From Pseudomonadota bacterium (GTDB lineage: Bacteria; Pseudomonadota; Alphaproteobacteria; Rhizobiales; Xanthobacteraceae): a stretch of 64,000 nucleotides of DNA. Under the pieces are notes generated by a model. That model did not search any database and was not told the DNA's origin. It saw nothing but the letters and a program-made list of their open reading frames with translations. The stretch covers positions 1 to 64,000 of the forward strand of contig JAEWJH010000133.1 of NCBI GenBank assembly GCA_023386635.1, read 5' to 3'. Positions 1 through 8,079 of this stretch are shown here, piece after piece. The number at the start of each line of letters is the position of its first letter. Positions within the stretch are counted from its first letter, which is position 1. Made by a program: the position numbers and the translations under genes.

Positions 1-381
1 CATGTTGGTCTGCGTGCCGGAGCCGGTCTGCCAGACCCGCAGCGGGAAATGCTCGTCGAGATTTCCGAGCGAGACGTCGCGTGCCACCGTGATGATCGCG
101 CGGGCGCGGCGCACATCGAGAATCCCGAGCGACTTGTTCACGTCGGCCGCCGCCCATTTGACGATGCCGAGCGCGTGGATGATGCCGCGCGGCATCAGTT
201 CGTCGCCGATCAGGAAGTTGCGGCGCGCGCGCTCGGTCTGCGCGCCCCAGTGCTTGTCGGCGGCGATGTCGAGCGGACCGAAAGCATCGCTTTCGGTCCG
301 CGTCGCCGCGGACGCCGATGCGCGGCGCGATGATGGGGATGCGGCGGAGGTTTTGCTGGAGCGGCTCGGCATGGTGGACAT
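1..381 (-). CDS. fumC: Fumarate hydratase class II, N-terminal part (cut by window edge)
   Basis: This would catalyse reversible hydration of fumarate to L-malate in the TCA cycle, in the cytoplasm. The 127 visible codons end in the frame running off base 1. Residues from about 29 on match class II fumarases: TRTESDAFGPLDIAADKHWG, then the AQTERARRNF segment, and near the edge the substrate-site motif WQTGSGTQTNM. The first 28 residues are a Ser/Ala-rich extension beyond the usual start; ATG at 372 is an alternative start. It lies 37 bases downstream of sspB on the same strand and could be cotranscribed with it. The identity is secure; the catalytic C-terminal part is not in the window. Confidence 0.93.
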   Translation of the reverse strand, partial: MSTMPSRSSKTSAASPSSRRASASAATRTESDAFGPLDIAADKHWGAQTERARRNFLIGDELMPRGIIHALGIVKWAAADVNKSLGILDVRRARAIITVARDVSLGNLDEHFPLRVWQTGSGTQTNM

Positions 382-418
382 TAACGCGGAAAGCGCCGGT
401 TTGTGTCCGCTCAGCCTG

Positions 419-1108
419 TCACTTCTTGCGGAAGCGGTCGAGCCTCACGACCTCGCCGCCGCCAACCGGTTTGTCCGGATCCGGCTTGTCGGGATCGGTC
501 TTGTCGGGGTCGGATTTGCCGCCGGCCGGCTTTTTCGACGCGGGCTTGTTCGCTGCGTCGTCACCGGTGGGCGAGGGCGTCGGGATGGTGGCGACGGTGG
601 CGGACGATTCGCCTTTGCGCGGCGCGGGCGTGTCCTCGACCGCGGTCAAGGTCCGCTCGCGGCGCGGCTTCGCGGCCGGCGCACCGCTCTGCGAGACGGC
701 CGCGGGCGTTGTCGGAGCGCCGTTCTGGGATTTGGCCGGCGCCGTTTCGTCGTCTGCCTGTTCGAACTGCAGGCCGAACTGCACGGACGGATCGAAGAAG
801 CCTTTCACCGCATCGAACGGGATCGTCAGGCGCTCCGGAATGCCGTTGAACGACAGGCCGACCTCGAAGCGATCGTCGGTCACCGCGAGATCCCAGAACT
901 GGTGCTGCAGGACGATGGTCATCTCCTGCGGATACTGGGCGCGCATGCGCTGCGACAGCTTGACCCCTTCGGCCAGGGTGTCGAACGAGATGAAAAAATG
1001 ATGGTCTCCCGGCAGGCCCTTGCGGGCCACCTCCGCGAGCAGGTCGCGGACCATGCCGCGCAGCGCCTGCTGGGTGAGGAGATCGTAGCGAATTTGGTCG
1101 GACGCCAT
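419..1108 (-). CDS. sspB: SspB-family ClpXP adaptor
   Basis: The 229-residue protein matches the alphaproteobacterial SspB family, which tethers ssrA-tagged proteins to ClpXP for degradation. Residues 1-120 form the substrate-binding fold, beginning MASDQIRYDLLTQQALRGMV with FDTLAEGVKLS and GLSFNGIPERLTIPFDAV further on. Residues 120-215 are a Pro/Ala/Lys-rich flexible linker ending in three DPDK-type repeats. The last ten residues, VVRLDRFRKK, look like the C-terminal ClpX-binding (XB) peptide. The gene reads in the same direction as the tmRNA gene about 150 bases upstream, which makes the tag and its adaptor neighbours. Confidence 0.9.
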   Translation of the reverse strand: MASDQIRYDLLTQQALRGMVRDLLAEVARKGLPGDHHFFISFDTLAEGVKLSQRMRAQYPQEMTIVLQHQFWDLAVTDDRFEVGLSFNGIPERLTIPFDAVKGFFDPSVQFGLQFEQADDETAPAKSQNGAPTTPAAVSQSGAPAAKPRRERTLTAVEDTPAPRKGESSATVATIPTPSPTGDDAANKPASKKPAGGKSDPDKTDPDKPDPDKPVGGGEVVRLDRFRKK

Positions 1109-1254
1109 TGCCTGGTCTGCTTGCCTTTTCCGTCGCGGGACTCGGATGAAGATCGCTCCTGAGCGCCGATGCTACCCTTGCCGGTGCGGTGAAGGCCACC
1201 GGCTCTCCGCCGCGCCCCCAGAAAAGGCCGATAAAAATACAAAAGAAGGAAAGT

Positions 1255-1595
1255 GGAGGCTTCTGTTGCCAGGTGCCTCCGAACCCCGCCTGACGGAGCT
1301 TAACCCGTCAGGGCTTTAGTTCGGTATTTTTCAAACCGCTTAAGCGGCCTGAGCAACCGGAGCATAGTTGTCGTTGGCAACTATACGATTGGCCCGATAT
1401 CGGTGGTACCATGCCGAGCAAAAGTCCGCCCTTTACGCCCTCGTCGATCCTATTTCGCCCCCGCCGAAGCCCAGCCACGGCGGGCGCCGGGCTGGGCTTG
1501 GGTGGAGGCGCCGGGTACTGCCCCCGGGTCCGAATGGTTTATTTCGACGGCCGTTTATCGCCATAGCCGGATTGCTCCGGCAGGCTGAATATAGG
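1255..1595 (-). ncRNA. ssrA: tmRNA, circularly permuted two-piece (alphaproteobacterial type)
   Basis: On the minus strand the acceptor piece comes first and the coding piece second. The acceptor piece (about 1595 to 1501) has a T-arm CCGGG-GGCAGTA-CCCGG and a 3' strand CGCCTCC followed by A-CC. A 38-base intervening segment (1500-1463) folds into a 10-bp hairpin, 1467-1476 with 1490-1499. The coding piece starts GGGGGCGAAATA at 1462, and its first seven bases pair with CGCCTCC, with a G-U at the third pair as in tRNA-Ala. The tag frame at 1378-1340 reads ANDNYAPVAQAA then TAA. A pseudoknot stem GGAGGC/GCCTCC lies near 1255-1280. The terminal A of CCA is not encoded. The outer ends are approximate. 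Confidence 0.93.
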
Positions 1596-1725
1596 GGGCA
1601 AACCTTGCCGAAAAAAGACCGTCCCGATTTATGTTGCGACGCGGTCGCCGGAGGCAGGTTTTTGCACACAGGTAATGCGCAAAAGGCCGTGGCGGGCGCG
1701 GGTCCCGGCCACTAAGCCAGCGCGC

Positions 1726-2298
1726 ATGTCCGATTCCCTCAAGACCGCCGCGCAACCGGGACCGACCAGTGCGTGGGTCCTGTTCCGCACCTTTGCCCGC
1801 ATTTCCCTCTACGGTTTCGGCGGCGTGCTGGCCTGGACCTACCGCATCCTGGTGGAAGAGAAGCGCTGGCTGAGTGATGGGCAGTTCAACGAACTGCTGG
1901 CGCTGTCGCAATTCCTGCCGGGGCCGAACATCGTCAATTTTTCGGTTGTGTTCGGGTCGCGGCTTTATGGCCGGACCGGCGCCGTCGCGGCGCTCGGTGG
2001 TCTGCTCGGCGTGCCGCTGGTTGCGGTGATCCTGATGGGATCCGTCTATGCGTGGTTTGGCGAGATGGCCGCGCTGCGCGGTGCGCTGGCCGGAATTTCC
2101 GCCGCCGCCGCCGGCATGATCATCGCCGTGGTCGCGAAGTTGTCGAAGCCGCTGTTCGCGCGGCCGTTCGGGGCCGGGCTCGCGGTCGCGGTCGTCTGTT
2201 TCGTGGCGATCGGCGTGTTGCGCTGGCCGCTGGTCTGGGTGCTGCTGGTGCTTGTGCCACTCAGCATCGCGCTCGCTTACCGGAGGCGGCCAGCGTGA
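1726..2298 (+). CDS. chrA: Chromate transporter, N-terminal-type half (ChrA family)
   Basis: This is a 190-residue hydrophobic protein of the chromate ion transporter family (inner membrane, CHR), expected to export chromate. It carries the family signature LSQFLPGPNIVNFSVVFG followed by several membrane segments. Start ATG 1726 is chosen because the upstream extension is a basic, non-homologous stretch. Its TGA overlaps the GTG start of the next gene, which encodes the second half-transporter, so the two are translationally coupled. It is the short-chain two-gene form rather than the fused one of about 400 residues. Substrate is from family only; sulfate or another oxyanion is possible. Confidence 0.85.
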   Translation: MSDSLKTAAQPGPTSAWVLFRTFARISLYGFGGVLAWTYRILVEEKRWLSDGQFNELLALSQFLPGPNIVNFSVVFGSRLYGRTGAVAALGGLLGVPLVAVILMGSVYAWFGEMAALRGALAGISAAAAGMIIAVVAKLSKPLFARPFGAGLAVAVVCFVAIGVLRWPLVWVLLVLVPLSIALAYRRRPA

Positions 2299-2828
2299 AG
2301 GGAAGCGTCGATACCCTGCTGACGCTCGCCGTTCAGTTCGCGCTGATGTCGCTGTTTGCGATTGGCGGCGCGAACGCCGCGCTCCCGGAAATGCATCGCC
2401 TCGCGGTGGAGGTGATGGGGTGGATGAGTGATCGCCAGTTCAACGACATGTTCGCGCTGGCGCAGCTCACGCCCGGTCCGAACGTCATCATCGTCGCACT
2501 GATCGGCTATCAAGCCGGCGGCCTCGCCGGCGGCGCGGTGGCGATGCTCAGCATGTGCGGTCCGACCTGCCTGCTGGCCTATACGTTGGGCCGTGTCTGG
2601 GACCGCTTCAAGGAAGCGCGATGGCGGATCGCGATCCAGGACGGAATGGTGCCAGTCTCGCTCGGATTGCTCGCGGCGAGCGCCTTCGTCGTGGCGGTCA
2701 TTGCCGATACCAGCGCGGGAACTGTGGCCGTGACGGTGATCACGGTGGTGGTCGCGTATGCAACGAAATTGAATCCGTTGTGGTTTTTCGGGATCGCGGC
2801 TGCGCTTGGTGCGGCCGGCTGGCTGTAG
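2295..2828 (+). CDS. chrA: Chromate transporter, second half (ChrA family)
   Basis: This 177-residue membrane protein is the partner of the preceding half-transporter. It repeats the CHR domain layout: FALMSLFAIGGANAALPEMH, then a loop, then LAQLTPGPNVIIVALIGYQ and four or more hydrophobic segments. Start GTG 2295 overlaps the upstream stop codon by two bases, typical of translational coupling. An upstream in-frame extension would run inside the first gene and is unlikely. Paired short-chain CHR proteins are expected to act as a heterodimer. Confidence 0.83.
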   Translation: MKGSVDTLLTLAVQFALMSLFAIGGANAALPEMHRLAVEVMGWMSDRQFNDMFALAQLTPGPNVIIVALIGYQAGGLAGGAVAMLSMCGPTCLLAYTLGRVWDRFKEARWRIAIQDGMVPVSLGLLAASAFVVAVIADTSAGTVAVTVITVVVAYATKLNPLWFFGIAAALGAAGWL

Positions 2829-2952
2829 CTGCCTGCAAAGTTGTCCCGCCTATCGCACATAATTGTGGGAGTATACTTGGCAGAGGCGCGTCAATCCGCC
2901 TATGGTAAGGCCCGAGGGGATTAAAGAACAAAGAAGAATGGAGGAGCACGCA

Positions 2953-3771
2953 ATGTCCGAGGGGGCCCAAACCTCCGCGAATACGGCGGCCGTACGTAGA
3001 AGCCAGGAACACGCCGTATTTGCAGGCGGCATTATTGTCGCCTTTTCTGTAATTACGCTCGCAACCTCCATTTATCACAATGCCAGTGGCGCGTTGTTCG
3101 GACCGACGTTCGAGCCGCGCGCGATCTCCGTGTTGCTCGGCGCCGCCGGTGTCGCGGTGATGCTGCGCAAGGTGACGATCCGTAACGAGCAGGACTTCTA
3201 CGGCGGCGTGGCCCTCGTCGGTCTCGCCATCGTCGCGCTGCTGGCGACCGCGGACCTGCAGGGCATGCGCGGCTTCGCCTTCGGTCCGGCCACCGCGCCG
3301 CGGCTGTTCGCCGGTCTGCTGGCCGTCCTCGGCGGCGCGGTTGCGATTACCGGTCTGCTGACCGAGGCGCCACCGCTCGAGCGCTACGACCTGAGCGCTC
3401 CGGCGCTGTGGTCACTGGCTTATTTCGTGTTCCATTTTGCGACGACGCCCGTCTGGATGTGGATCGGCGTGGCCATGTACGTGCTCGGCGCGGTGCTGGC
3501 CATTAGGGGACTCCGTGATCCGAAGAAGAGCACGGCGGTCCGCGGACCCGTGTTCCTGGTCATCTCGGTGCTGGTATTCGCCGAAATGATACGGCCGATG
3601 GGCCTTGTGGCGACGACCTTTGTCACCGTCATGGTGGCATCGGCCGCGACGCCGGAAGTGAAGTGGCGCGACAGCTTTATCTGGGCGATCGCGCTGACGA
3701 TCTTCTGCTCGCTCCTGTTCCCTTACGCCCTGGCCTTGCCGTTCATGCTCTGGCCCAAGTTCTGGTACTGA
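2953..3771 (+). CDS. tctB: Tripartite tricarboxylate transporter, small membrane subunit TctB
   Basis: This 272-residue protein has about six hydrophobic segments and fits the poorly conserved TctB subunit of the tripartite tricarboxylate transporters (cation-coupled uptake of citrate-like carboxylates). Start ATG 2953 is preceded by a good Shine-Dalgarno GGAGGA about eight bases upstream. tctA follows after three bases. It is about 100 residues longer than many TctB proteins, with extra hydrophobic segments (near residues 55-75 and 85-100). No tctC is adjacent; TctC-type proteins occur elsewhere in the window (41.7, 56.9 and 59.7 kb) and could supply it. Assignment rests on topology and on the neighbouring tctA. 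Confidence 0.82.
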   Translation: MSEGAQTSANTAAVRRSQEHAVFAGGIIVAFSVITLATSIYHNASGALFGPTFEPRAISVLLGAAGVAVMLRKVTIRNEQDFYGGVALVGLAIVALLATADLQGMRGFAFGPATAPRLFAGLLAVLGGAVAITGLLTEAPPLERYDLSAPALWSLAYFVFHFATTPVWMWIGVAMYVLGAVLAIRGLRDPKKSTAVRGPVFLVISVLVFAEMIRPMGLVATTFVTVMVASAATPEVKWRDSFIWAIALTIFCSLLFPYALALPFMLWPKFWY

Positions 3772-3774
3772 CCG

Positions 3775-5280
3775 ATGCATGACCTGATCTCGAATCTCGC
3801 GCTCGGCTTCGGCATCGCGGCGCAACCCTACAACATCATGCTGTGCCTGATCGGTGCGCTGGTCGGCACGCTCATCGGCGTGCTGCCGGGCATTGGCTCG
3901 CTCGCCACCATCGCCATGCTGCTGCCGATCACGTTCGGCCTGCCGCCGGTCGGCGCGCTGATCATGCTCGCCGGCATCTATTACGGCGCGCAGTACGGCG
4001 GCTCGACCACGTCGATCCTGGTCAACATCCCCGGCGAATCCTCGTCGGTGGTGACGACGCTCGACGGTCACCAGATGGCGAAGCAGGGCCGCGCCGGTCC
4101 GGCGCTCGCCATCGCCGCGATCGGCTCGTTCGTGGCCGGCTGCGTCGCGACCGTACTGGTGGCCGCACTCGGCGCGCCGCTGACCTCGATCGCGTTGCTG
4201 TTCGGTCCTGCCGAATACTTCTCGCTGATGGTGCTCGGTCTGATCTTCGCCGTCGTGCTGGCGTCGGGTTCGGTGCTCAAGGCGCTGACCATGATCCTGG
4301 TCGGCCTGCTGCTGTCGATGGTCGGCTCCGACCTTGAAACCGGCGTGTCGCGCATGGCGTTCGACATTCCCGAAATGTCGGACGGCATCGGCTTCGTGCA
4401 GGTCGGCATGGGCGTGTTCGGGTTCGGCGAAATTCTCCGCAACCTCGACAACCCCGGCAACCGCAACATCGTCCAGAGCAAGGTGACCGGCCTGATGCCG
4501 ACCATCGCCGACCTCAAGGCATCCGCCGGCGCCATCGCGCGCGGCACGGTGCTGGGCTCGATCCTCGGCATTCTTCCGGGCGGCGGCACGATCATCGCAT
4601 CGTTCGCGGCCTACACCTTCGAAAAGAAGATGTCGAAGAACCCGAAGAAGTTCGGCAAGGGTGCGATCGAGGGCGTCGCGGCGCCGGAAAGCGCCAACAA
4701 CGCGGCCTCGCAGACCTCGTTCATCCCGCTGCTCACCCTCGGCATTCCGCCGAATGCGGTGATGGCGCTGATGGTCGGAGCGATGACCATTCATGGCATC
4801 GTGCCGGGTCCGCAGGTGATGACCAAGCAGCCGGAACTGTTCTGGGGCATGATCGCCTCGATGTGGATCGGCAACCTCGCGCTGGTGGTGATCAACCTGC
4901 CGCTGGTCGGTGTCTGGGTGCGCCTGCTGCGCGTCCCGTACCGCCTGCTGTTCCCGATGATCATCATCTTCTGCGTCGTCGGCATCTACTCGCTGAACAA
5001 CTCGCCGTTCGACGTGGCGATGACGGCGCTGTTCGGCGTGGTCGGCTACTGGTTGATCAAGCACGACTTCGAGCCGGCACCGATGCTGCTGGGCTTCATC
5101 CTCGGTCCGCTGATGGAGGAAAACCTCCGGCGCGCCATGCTGATCGCCCGCGGCGACGCGACCGTGTTCCTGACGCGGCCGCTGTCGGCGAGCCTCCTGG
5201 TGCTGGCCTTGATCCTGCTGGTGATCGCGGTCCTGCCGTCGATCCGCAAGCGCCGCGACGAGGTGTTCGTCGAGGAGTGA
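3775..5280 (+). CDS. tctA: Tripartite tricarboxylate transporter, large membrane subunit TctA
   Basis: This 501-residue polytopic membrane protein is the transport channel subunit of a TTT system. It has the two TctA signatures: GTLIGVLPGIGSLATIAMLL with IYYGAQYGGSTTSILVNIPG near the N-terminus, and GSILGILPGGGTIIASFAAY in the middle, plus GVAAPESANNAASQTSFIPL. About twelve membrane segments are visible and the length is normal. It begins three bases after tctB, so the two form an operon closed by the strong terminator at 5311-5340. The substrate cannot be read from the sequence because the binding protein is missing. Confidence 0.95.
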   Translation: MHDLISNLALGFGIAAQPYNIMLCLIGALVGTLIGVLPGIGSLATIAMLLPITFGLPPVGALIMLAGIYYGAQYGGSTTSILVNIPGESSSVVTTLDGHQMAKQGRAGPALAIAAIGSFVAGCVATVLVAALGAPLTSIALLFGPAEYFSLMVLGLIFAVVLASGSVLKALTMILVGLLLSMVGSDLETGVSRMAFDIPEMSDGIGFVQVGMGVFGFGEILRNLDNPGNRNIVQSKVTGLMPTIADLKASAGAIARGTVLGSILGILPGGGTIIASFAAYTFEKKMSKNPKKFGKGAIEGVAAPESANNAASQTSFIPLLTLGIPPNAVMALMVGAMTIHGIVPGPQVMTKQPELFWGMIASMWIGNLALVVINLPLVGVWVRLLRVPYRLLFPMIIIFCVVGIYSLNNSPFDVAMTALFGVVGYWLIKHDFEPAPMLLGFILGPLMEENLRRAMLIARGDATVFLTRPLSASLLVLALILLVIAVLPSIRKRRDEVFVEE

Positions 5281-5310
5281 TCCGTCGGCTGATGACCGAC
5301 CTGCCATTGG

Positions 5311-5340
5311 GCGGCCCCGGGCGACCGGGGCCGCTTTTTT
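5311..5340 (+). terminator. Rho-independent terminator of tctBA
   Basis: An eight-base GC stem, GCGGCCCC (5311-5318) with GGGGCCGC (5327-5334), is followed immediately by six Ts. It lies 30 bases after the tctA stop codon. Confidence 0.88.
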
Positions 5341-5499
5341 ATGCACAGGCGAGGGCGTGGGGCGGCGCGGCCCCCTTTGCCGGGACGGCCGGAAGGATTA
5401 CGTCAGACAATCGAATTATTGTTGTCGGTTCACAAAAAGCCGCCCTGGCGGCTCGCCGGAGCGCCAGCGTCAACGGATCGCGCCAACGGATCACGCCCT

Positions 5500-6294
5500 A
5501 TGCGCCAGTATCACGATCTGATGGAACGGGTCCTCGCCGACGGGGCCGAGAAGCGCGACCGCACCGGCACCGGCACGCTGTCGGTGTTCGGGCACCAGAT
5601 GCGGTTTGACCTCGCCGCCGGCTTCCCGATGGTGACGACCAAGAAGCTGCATCTCAAATCCATCGTCCACGAACTGCTCTGGTTCCTGGCCGGCGACACC
5701 AACATCAAATATCTCAACGACAACGGCGTGCGGATCTGGGACGAATGGGCCGACGAGCGCGGCGATCTCGGCCCGGTCTATGGCCGGCAATGGCGCTCCT
5801 GGCCGGCGCCGGACGGCGGCACCATCGATCAGATGGCCAACGTGGTGGCGGCGATCCGCCGCAATCCCGATTCGCGCCGCCTGATCGTCACGGCGTGGAA
5901 TCCGGCGCAGGTCGACCAGATGGCGCTGCCGCCATGCCACTGCCTGTTCCAGTTCTATGTCGCCGACGGGCGGCTGTCGTGCCAGCTCTATCAGCGTTCG
6001 GCCGACATCTTCCTCGGCGTGCCGTTCAATATCGCGTCCTATGCGCTGCTGACCATGATGGTGGCGCAGGTGACGGGCCTCAAGCCCGGCGAATTCATCC
6101 ATACGTTCGGAGACGCGCATCTTTATCTCAACCATATCGAGCAGGCGCGGCTGCAACTCTCGCGCCTGCCGCGACCGTTGCCGGTGATGCGGATCAATCC
6201 GGCGGTCACCGACCTGTTCGCGTTCCGCTACGAGGATTTCACCCTGGAGAACTATGACGCGCATCCGCACATCAAGGCGGATGTCGCGGTATGA
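5500..6294 (+). CDS. thyA: Thymidylate synthase
   Basis: Converts dUMP to dTMP using methylene-tetrahydrofolate, producing dihydrofolate. The protein from ATG 5500 is 264 residues, the same length as E. coli ThyA. Visible motifs are RTGTGTLSVFGHQMRFDL, the active-site Cys in MALPPCHCLFQFYV, and RSADIFLGVPFNIASYA. Upstream in-frame sequence is open but unrelated, so the family length decides the start. The stop codon overlaps the folA start by four bases, and pairing with folA recycles the dihydrofolate produced. Confidence 0.97.
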   Translation: MRQYHDLMERVLADGAEKRDRTGTGTLSVFGHQMRFDLAAGFPMVTTKKLHLKSIVHELLWFLAGDTNIKYLNDNGVRIWDEWADERGDLGPVYGRQWRSWPAPDGGTIDQMANVVAAIRRNPDSRRLIVTAWNPAQVDQMALPPCHCLFQFYVADGRLSCQLYQRSADIFLGVPFNIASYALLTMMVAQVTGLKPGEFIHTFGDAHLYLNHIEQARLQLSRLPRPLPVMRINPAVTDLFAFRYEDFTLENYDAHPHIKADVAV

Positions 6295-6821
6295 GCGCGC
6301 TTCACGCCGCCGAACTGCCGGATCTCGTCCTGGTCGCCGCGATCGGCGAGAACAACGTGATCGGCCGCGACAACCAGCTGCCGTGGCGGCTGCGCTCCGA
6401 CCTGCAGCATTTCAAGTCGGTGACAATTCACAAGCCGGTGGTGATGGGCCGCAGGACCTATGAATCGATCGGCAAGGCGCTCAAGGACCGCACCAACATC
6501 GTCGTCACGCGCGATCTCGGGTTGCAGGCGCCCGGCTGCGTCCTCGCCACCAGCCTCGAAGCGGCGCTGCTCAGGGCGCGCGACGATGCGCGCAAGCGCG
6601 GCGTGCACGAGATCATGGTGATCGGCGGCGCCGACCTGTTCAACGCCACCATGCCGGCCGCGCGGCGGCTGGAGATCACCCATGTCCATGCCGCGCCCGA
6701 GGGCGACGTGTTCTTCCCGCCGATCGATCCGGCGCTCTGGCGGCAGACCATGCTGATCGAGCATCCGGCCGGGCCGGACGACAGCGCCCCTTTCGCCATC
6801 GCCACTTATGTGCGCCGGTAG
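6291..6821 (+). CDS. folA: Dihydrofolate reductase
   Basis: NADPH-dependent reduction of dihydrofolate to tetrahydrofolate, the step after ThyA. The 176-residue protein shows the DHFR hallmarks AAIGENNVIGRDNQLPWRL, then KPVVMGRRTYESIGKAL, then IMVIGGADLFNATMPAARRL with the GG of the cofactor site. It overlaps thyA by four bases (ATGA), so expression is coupled. Confidence 0.96.
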   Translation: MSALHAAELPDLVLVAAIGENNVIGRDNQLPWRLRSDLQHFKSVTIHKPVVMGRRTYESIGKALKDRTNIVVTRDLGLQAPGCVLATSLEAALLRARDDARKRGVHEIMVIGGADLFNATMPAARRLEITHVHAAPEGDVFFPPIDPALWRQTMLIEHPAGPDDSAPFAIATYVRR

Positions 6822-6860
6822 GGCTCCGCAATTGTGGCGAAACGCTGCACAGCGGTTGCG

Positions 6861-6889
6861 TTGTCACACCGGGGCTGCTCCCCTATAAA
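6861..6889 (+). promoter_or_regulatory. Predicted sigma-70-type promoter for hflK-hflC
   Basis: TTGTCA at 6861-6866 and TATAAA at 6884-6889 are separated by exactly 17 bases and lie about 45 bases upstream of the hflK start. The match to the housekeeping consensus is close; no experimental support. Confidence 0.6.
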
Positions 6890-6933
6890 CCAGCCGACAG
6901 TCCGGCAGTTTGGCCGGCGCGGAGAGGATATCG

Positions 6934-8079
6934 ATGCCGTGGAGTAATCAGGGTGGTGGCGGGCCGTGGGGTTCCGGTCCGAAGGGGCCGTGGGGCTCTG
7001 GACCGCAACCGTCGGGAGGGTCGACACCGCCGGATCTCGAGGAAATCCTTCGCCGCAGCCAGGATCGTCTGCGCAATGTCCTGCCGGGCGGCAATCTCGG
7101 CGGCAAAGGCGTGATCCTGGTGGTGCTCGGCGCGCTGGTCCTGTGGGGCGTGTCCGGCTTCTTCCGCGTCGAGCCGGACGAACTCGGCGTGGTGCTGCGC
7201 TTCGGCAAGCAGGTGCGCGAAGTCCAGCCGGGCCTCAACTATCATCTGCCTTATCCGATCGAGACGGTGCTGACGCCCAAGGCGCTGCGCGTCAACAAGA
7301 TCGACATCGGCATGCGCGTCGTCGAGGACATGCGCCGCGGTTCGAGCGTGCGCGACGTGCCCGAGGAAAGCCTGATGCTGACCGGCGACGAGAACATCGT
7401 CGACGTCGATTTCTCGGTGCTGTGGCGGGTGAAACCGACCGGCGTCGGCGACTATCTGTTCAATATCCAGAATCCCGAAGGCACGGTGAAGGCGATCGCC
7501 GAAAGCGCGATGCGCGAGGTGATCGGCCGCTCGGAGATCCAGCCGATCCTCACCGGCGCGCGCCAGACCATCGAAACCGCGGTGCAGGACCTGATGCAGA
7601 AGACGCTCGACCATTACGGCGCGGGCATCTACGTGCAGCAGGTGCAGCTGCAGAAGGTCGATCCGCCATCGCAGGTGATCGACGCGTTCCGCGACGTGCA
7701 GGCGGCGCGAGCCGACCTCGAACGTGCGCAGAACGAAGCGCAGACCTACGCCAACCGGGTGGTGCCCGAGGCGCGGGGCCGCGTCGCGCAGATCACGCAG
7801 GCTGCCGAAGCCTACCGTCAGCAGACGGTGGCGGAAGCGACCGGTCAGACCGCGCGCTTCCTCTCGATCTACGAACAGTACAAGAAGGCTCCCGACGTGA
7901 CGCGCCAGCGCATGTATCTTGAAACCATGGAGCGCGTGCTCGGCACGACCGACAAGATCATCATCGATTCCACCGGCAATGGCGGCGTGGTGCCGTATCT
8001 GCCGCTGAACGAACTGGCGAAGCCGCAGGCTCCGGCCCCGCAGCCCCAGCAACAGCAGCGCCAGGGAGGCCGCCAATGA
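6934..8079 (+). CDS. hflK: FtsH protease modulator HflK (SPFH/band-7 protein)
   Basis: Forms with HflC a large membrane cage that regulates the FtsH AAA protease; most of the protein is periplasmic. The 381-residue protein has a Gly/Pro/Trp-rich cytoplasmic tail (residues 1-35, with GPWGSGP repeated), one membrane segment at about 63-83, then the SPFH domain starting FFRVEPDELGVVLRFGKQV. A helical coiled segment follows, with a Gln-rich C-terminus. ATG 6934 is chosen because GGAGAGGA lies just upstream. The stop overlaps the hflC start. Confidence 0.95.
   Translation: MPWSNQGGGGPWGSGPKGPWGSGPQPSGGSTPPDLEEILRRSQDRLRNVLPGGNLGGKGVILVVLGALVLWGVSGFFRVEPDELGVVLRFGKQVREVQPGLNYHLPYPIETVLTPKALRVNKIDIGMRVVEDMRRGSSVRDVPEESLMLTGDENIVDVDFSVLWRVKPTGVGDYLFNIQNPEGTVKAIAESAMREVIGRSEIQPILTGARQTIETAVQDLMQKTLDHYGAGIYVQQVQLQKVDPPSQVIDAFRDVQAARADLERAQNEAQTYANRVVPEARGRVAQITQAAEAYRQQTVAEATGQTARFLSIYEQYKKAPDVTRQRMYLETMERVLGTTDKIIIDSTGNGGVVPYLPLNELAKPQAPAPQPQQQQRQGGRQ

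Noticed and set aside
1675..1725. Upstream start of the first chromate-transporter half
   Set aside because: The extra 17 residues are basic and unlike the family; ATG 1726 fits better.
3412..5346. 644-codon open frame on the minus strand opposite tctB-tctA
   Set aside because: Arg/His/Asp-rich composition typical of an antisense frame in high-GC DNA; the plus strand carries clear TctB and TctA.
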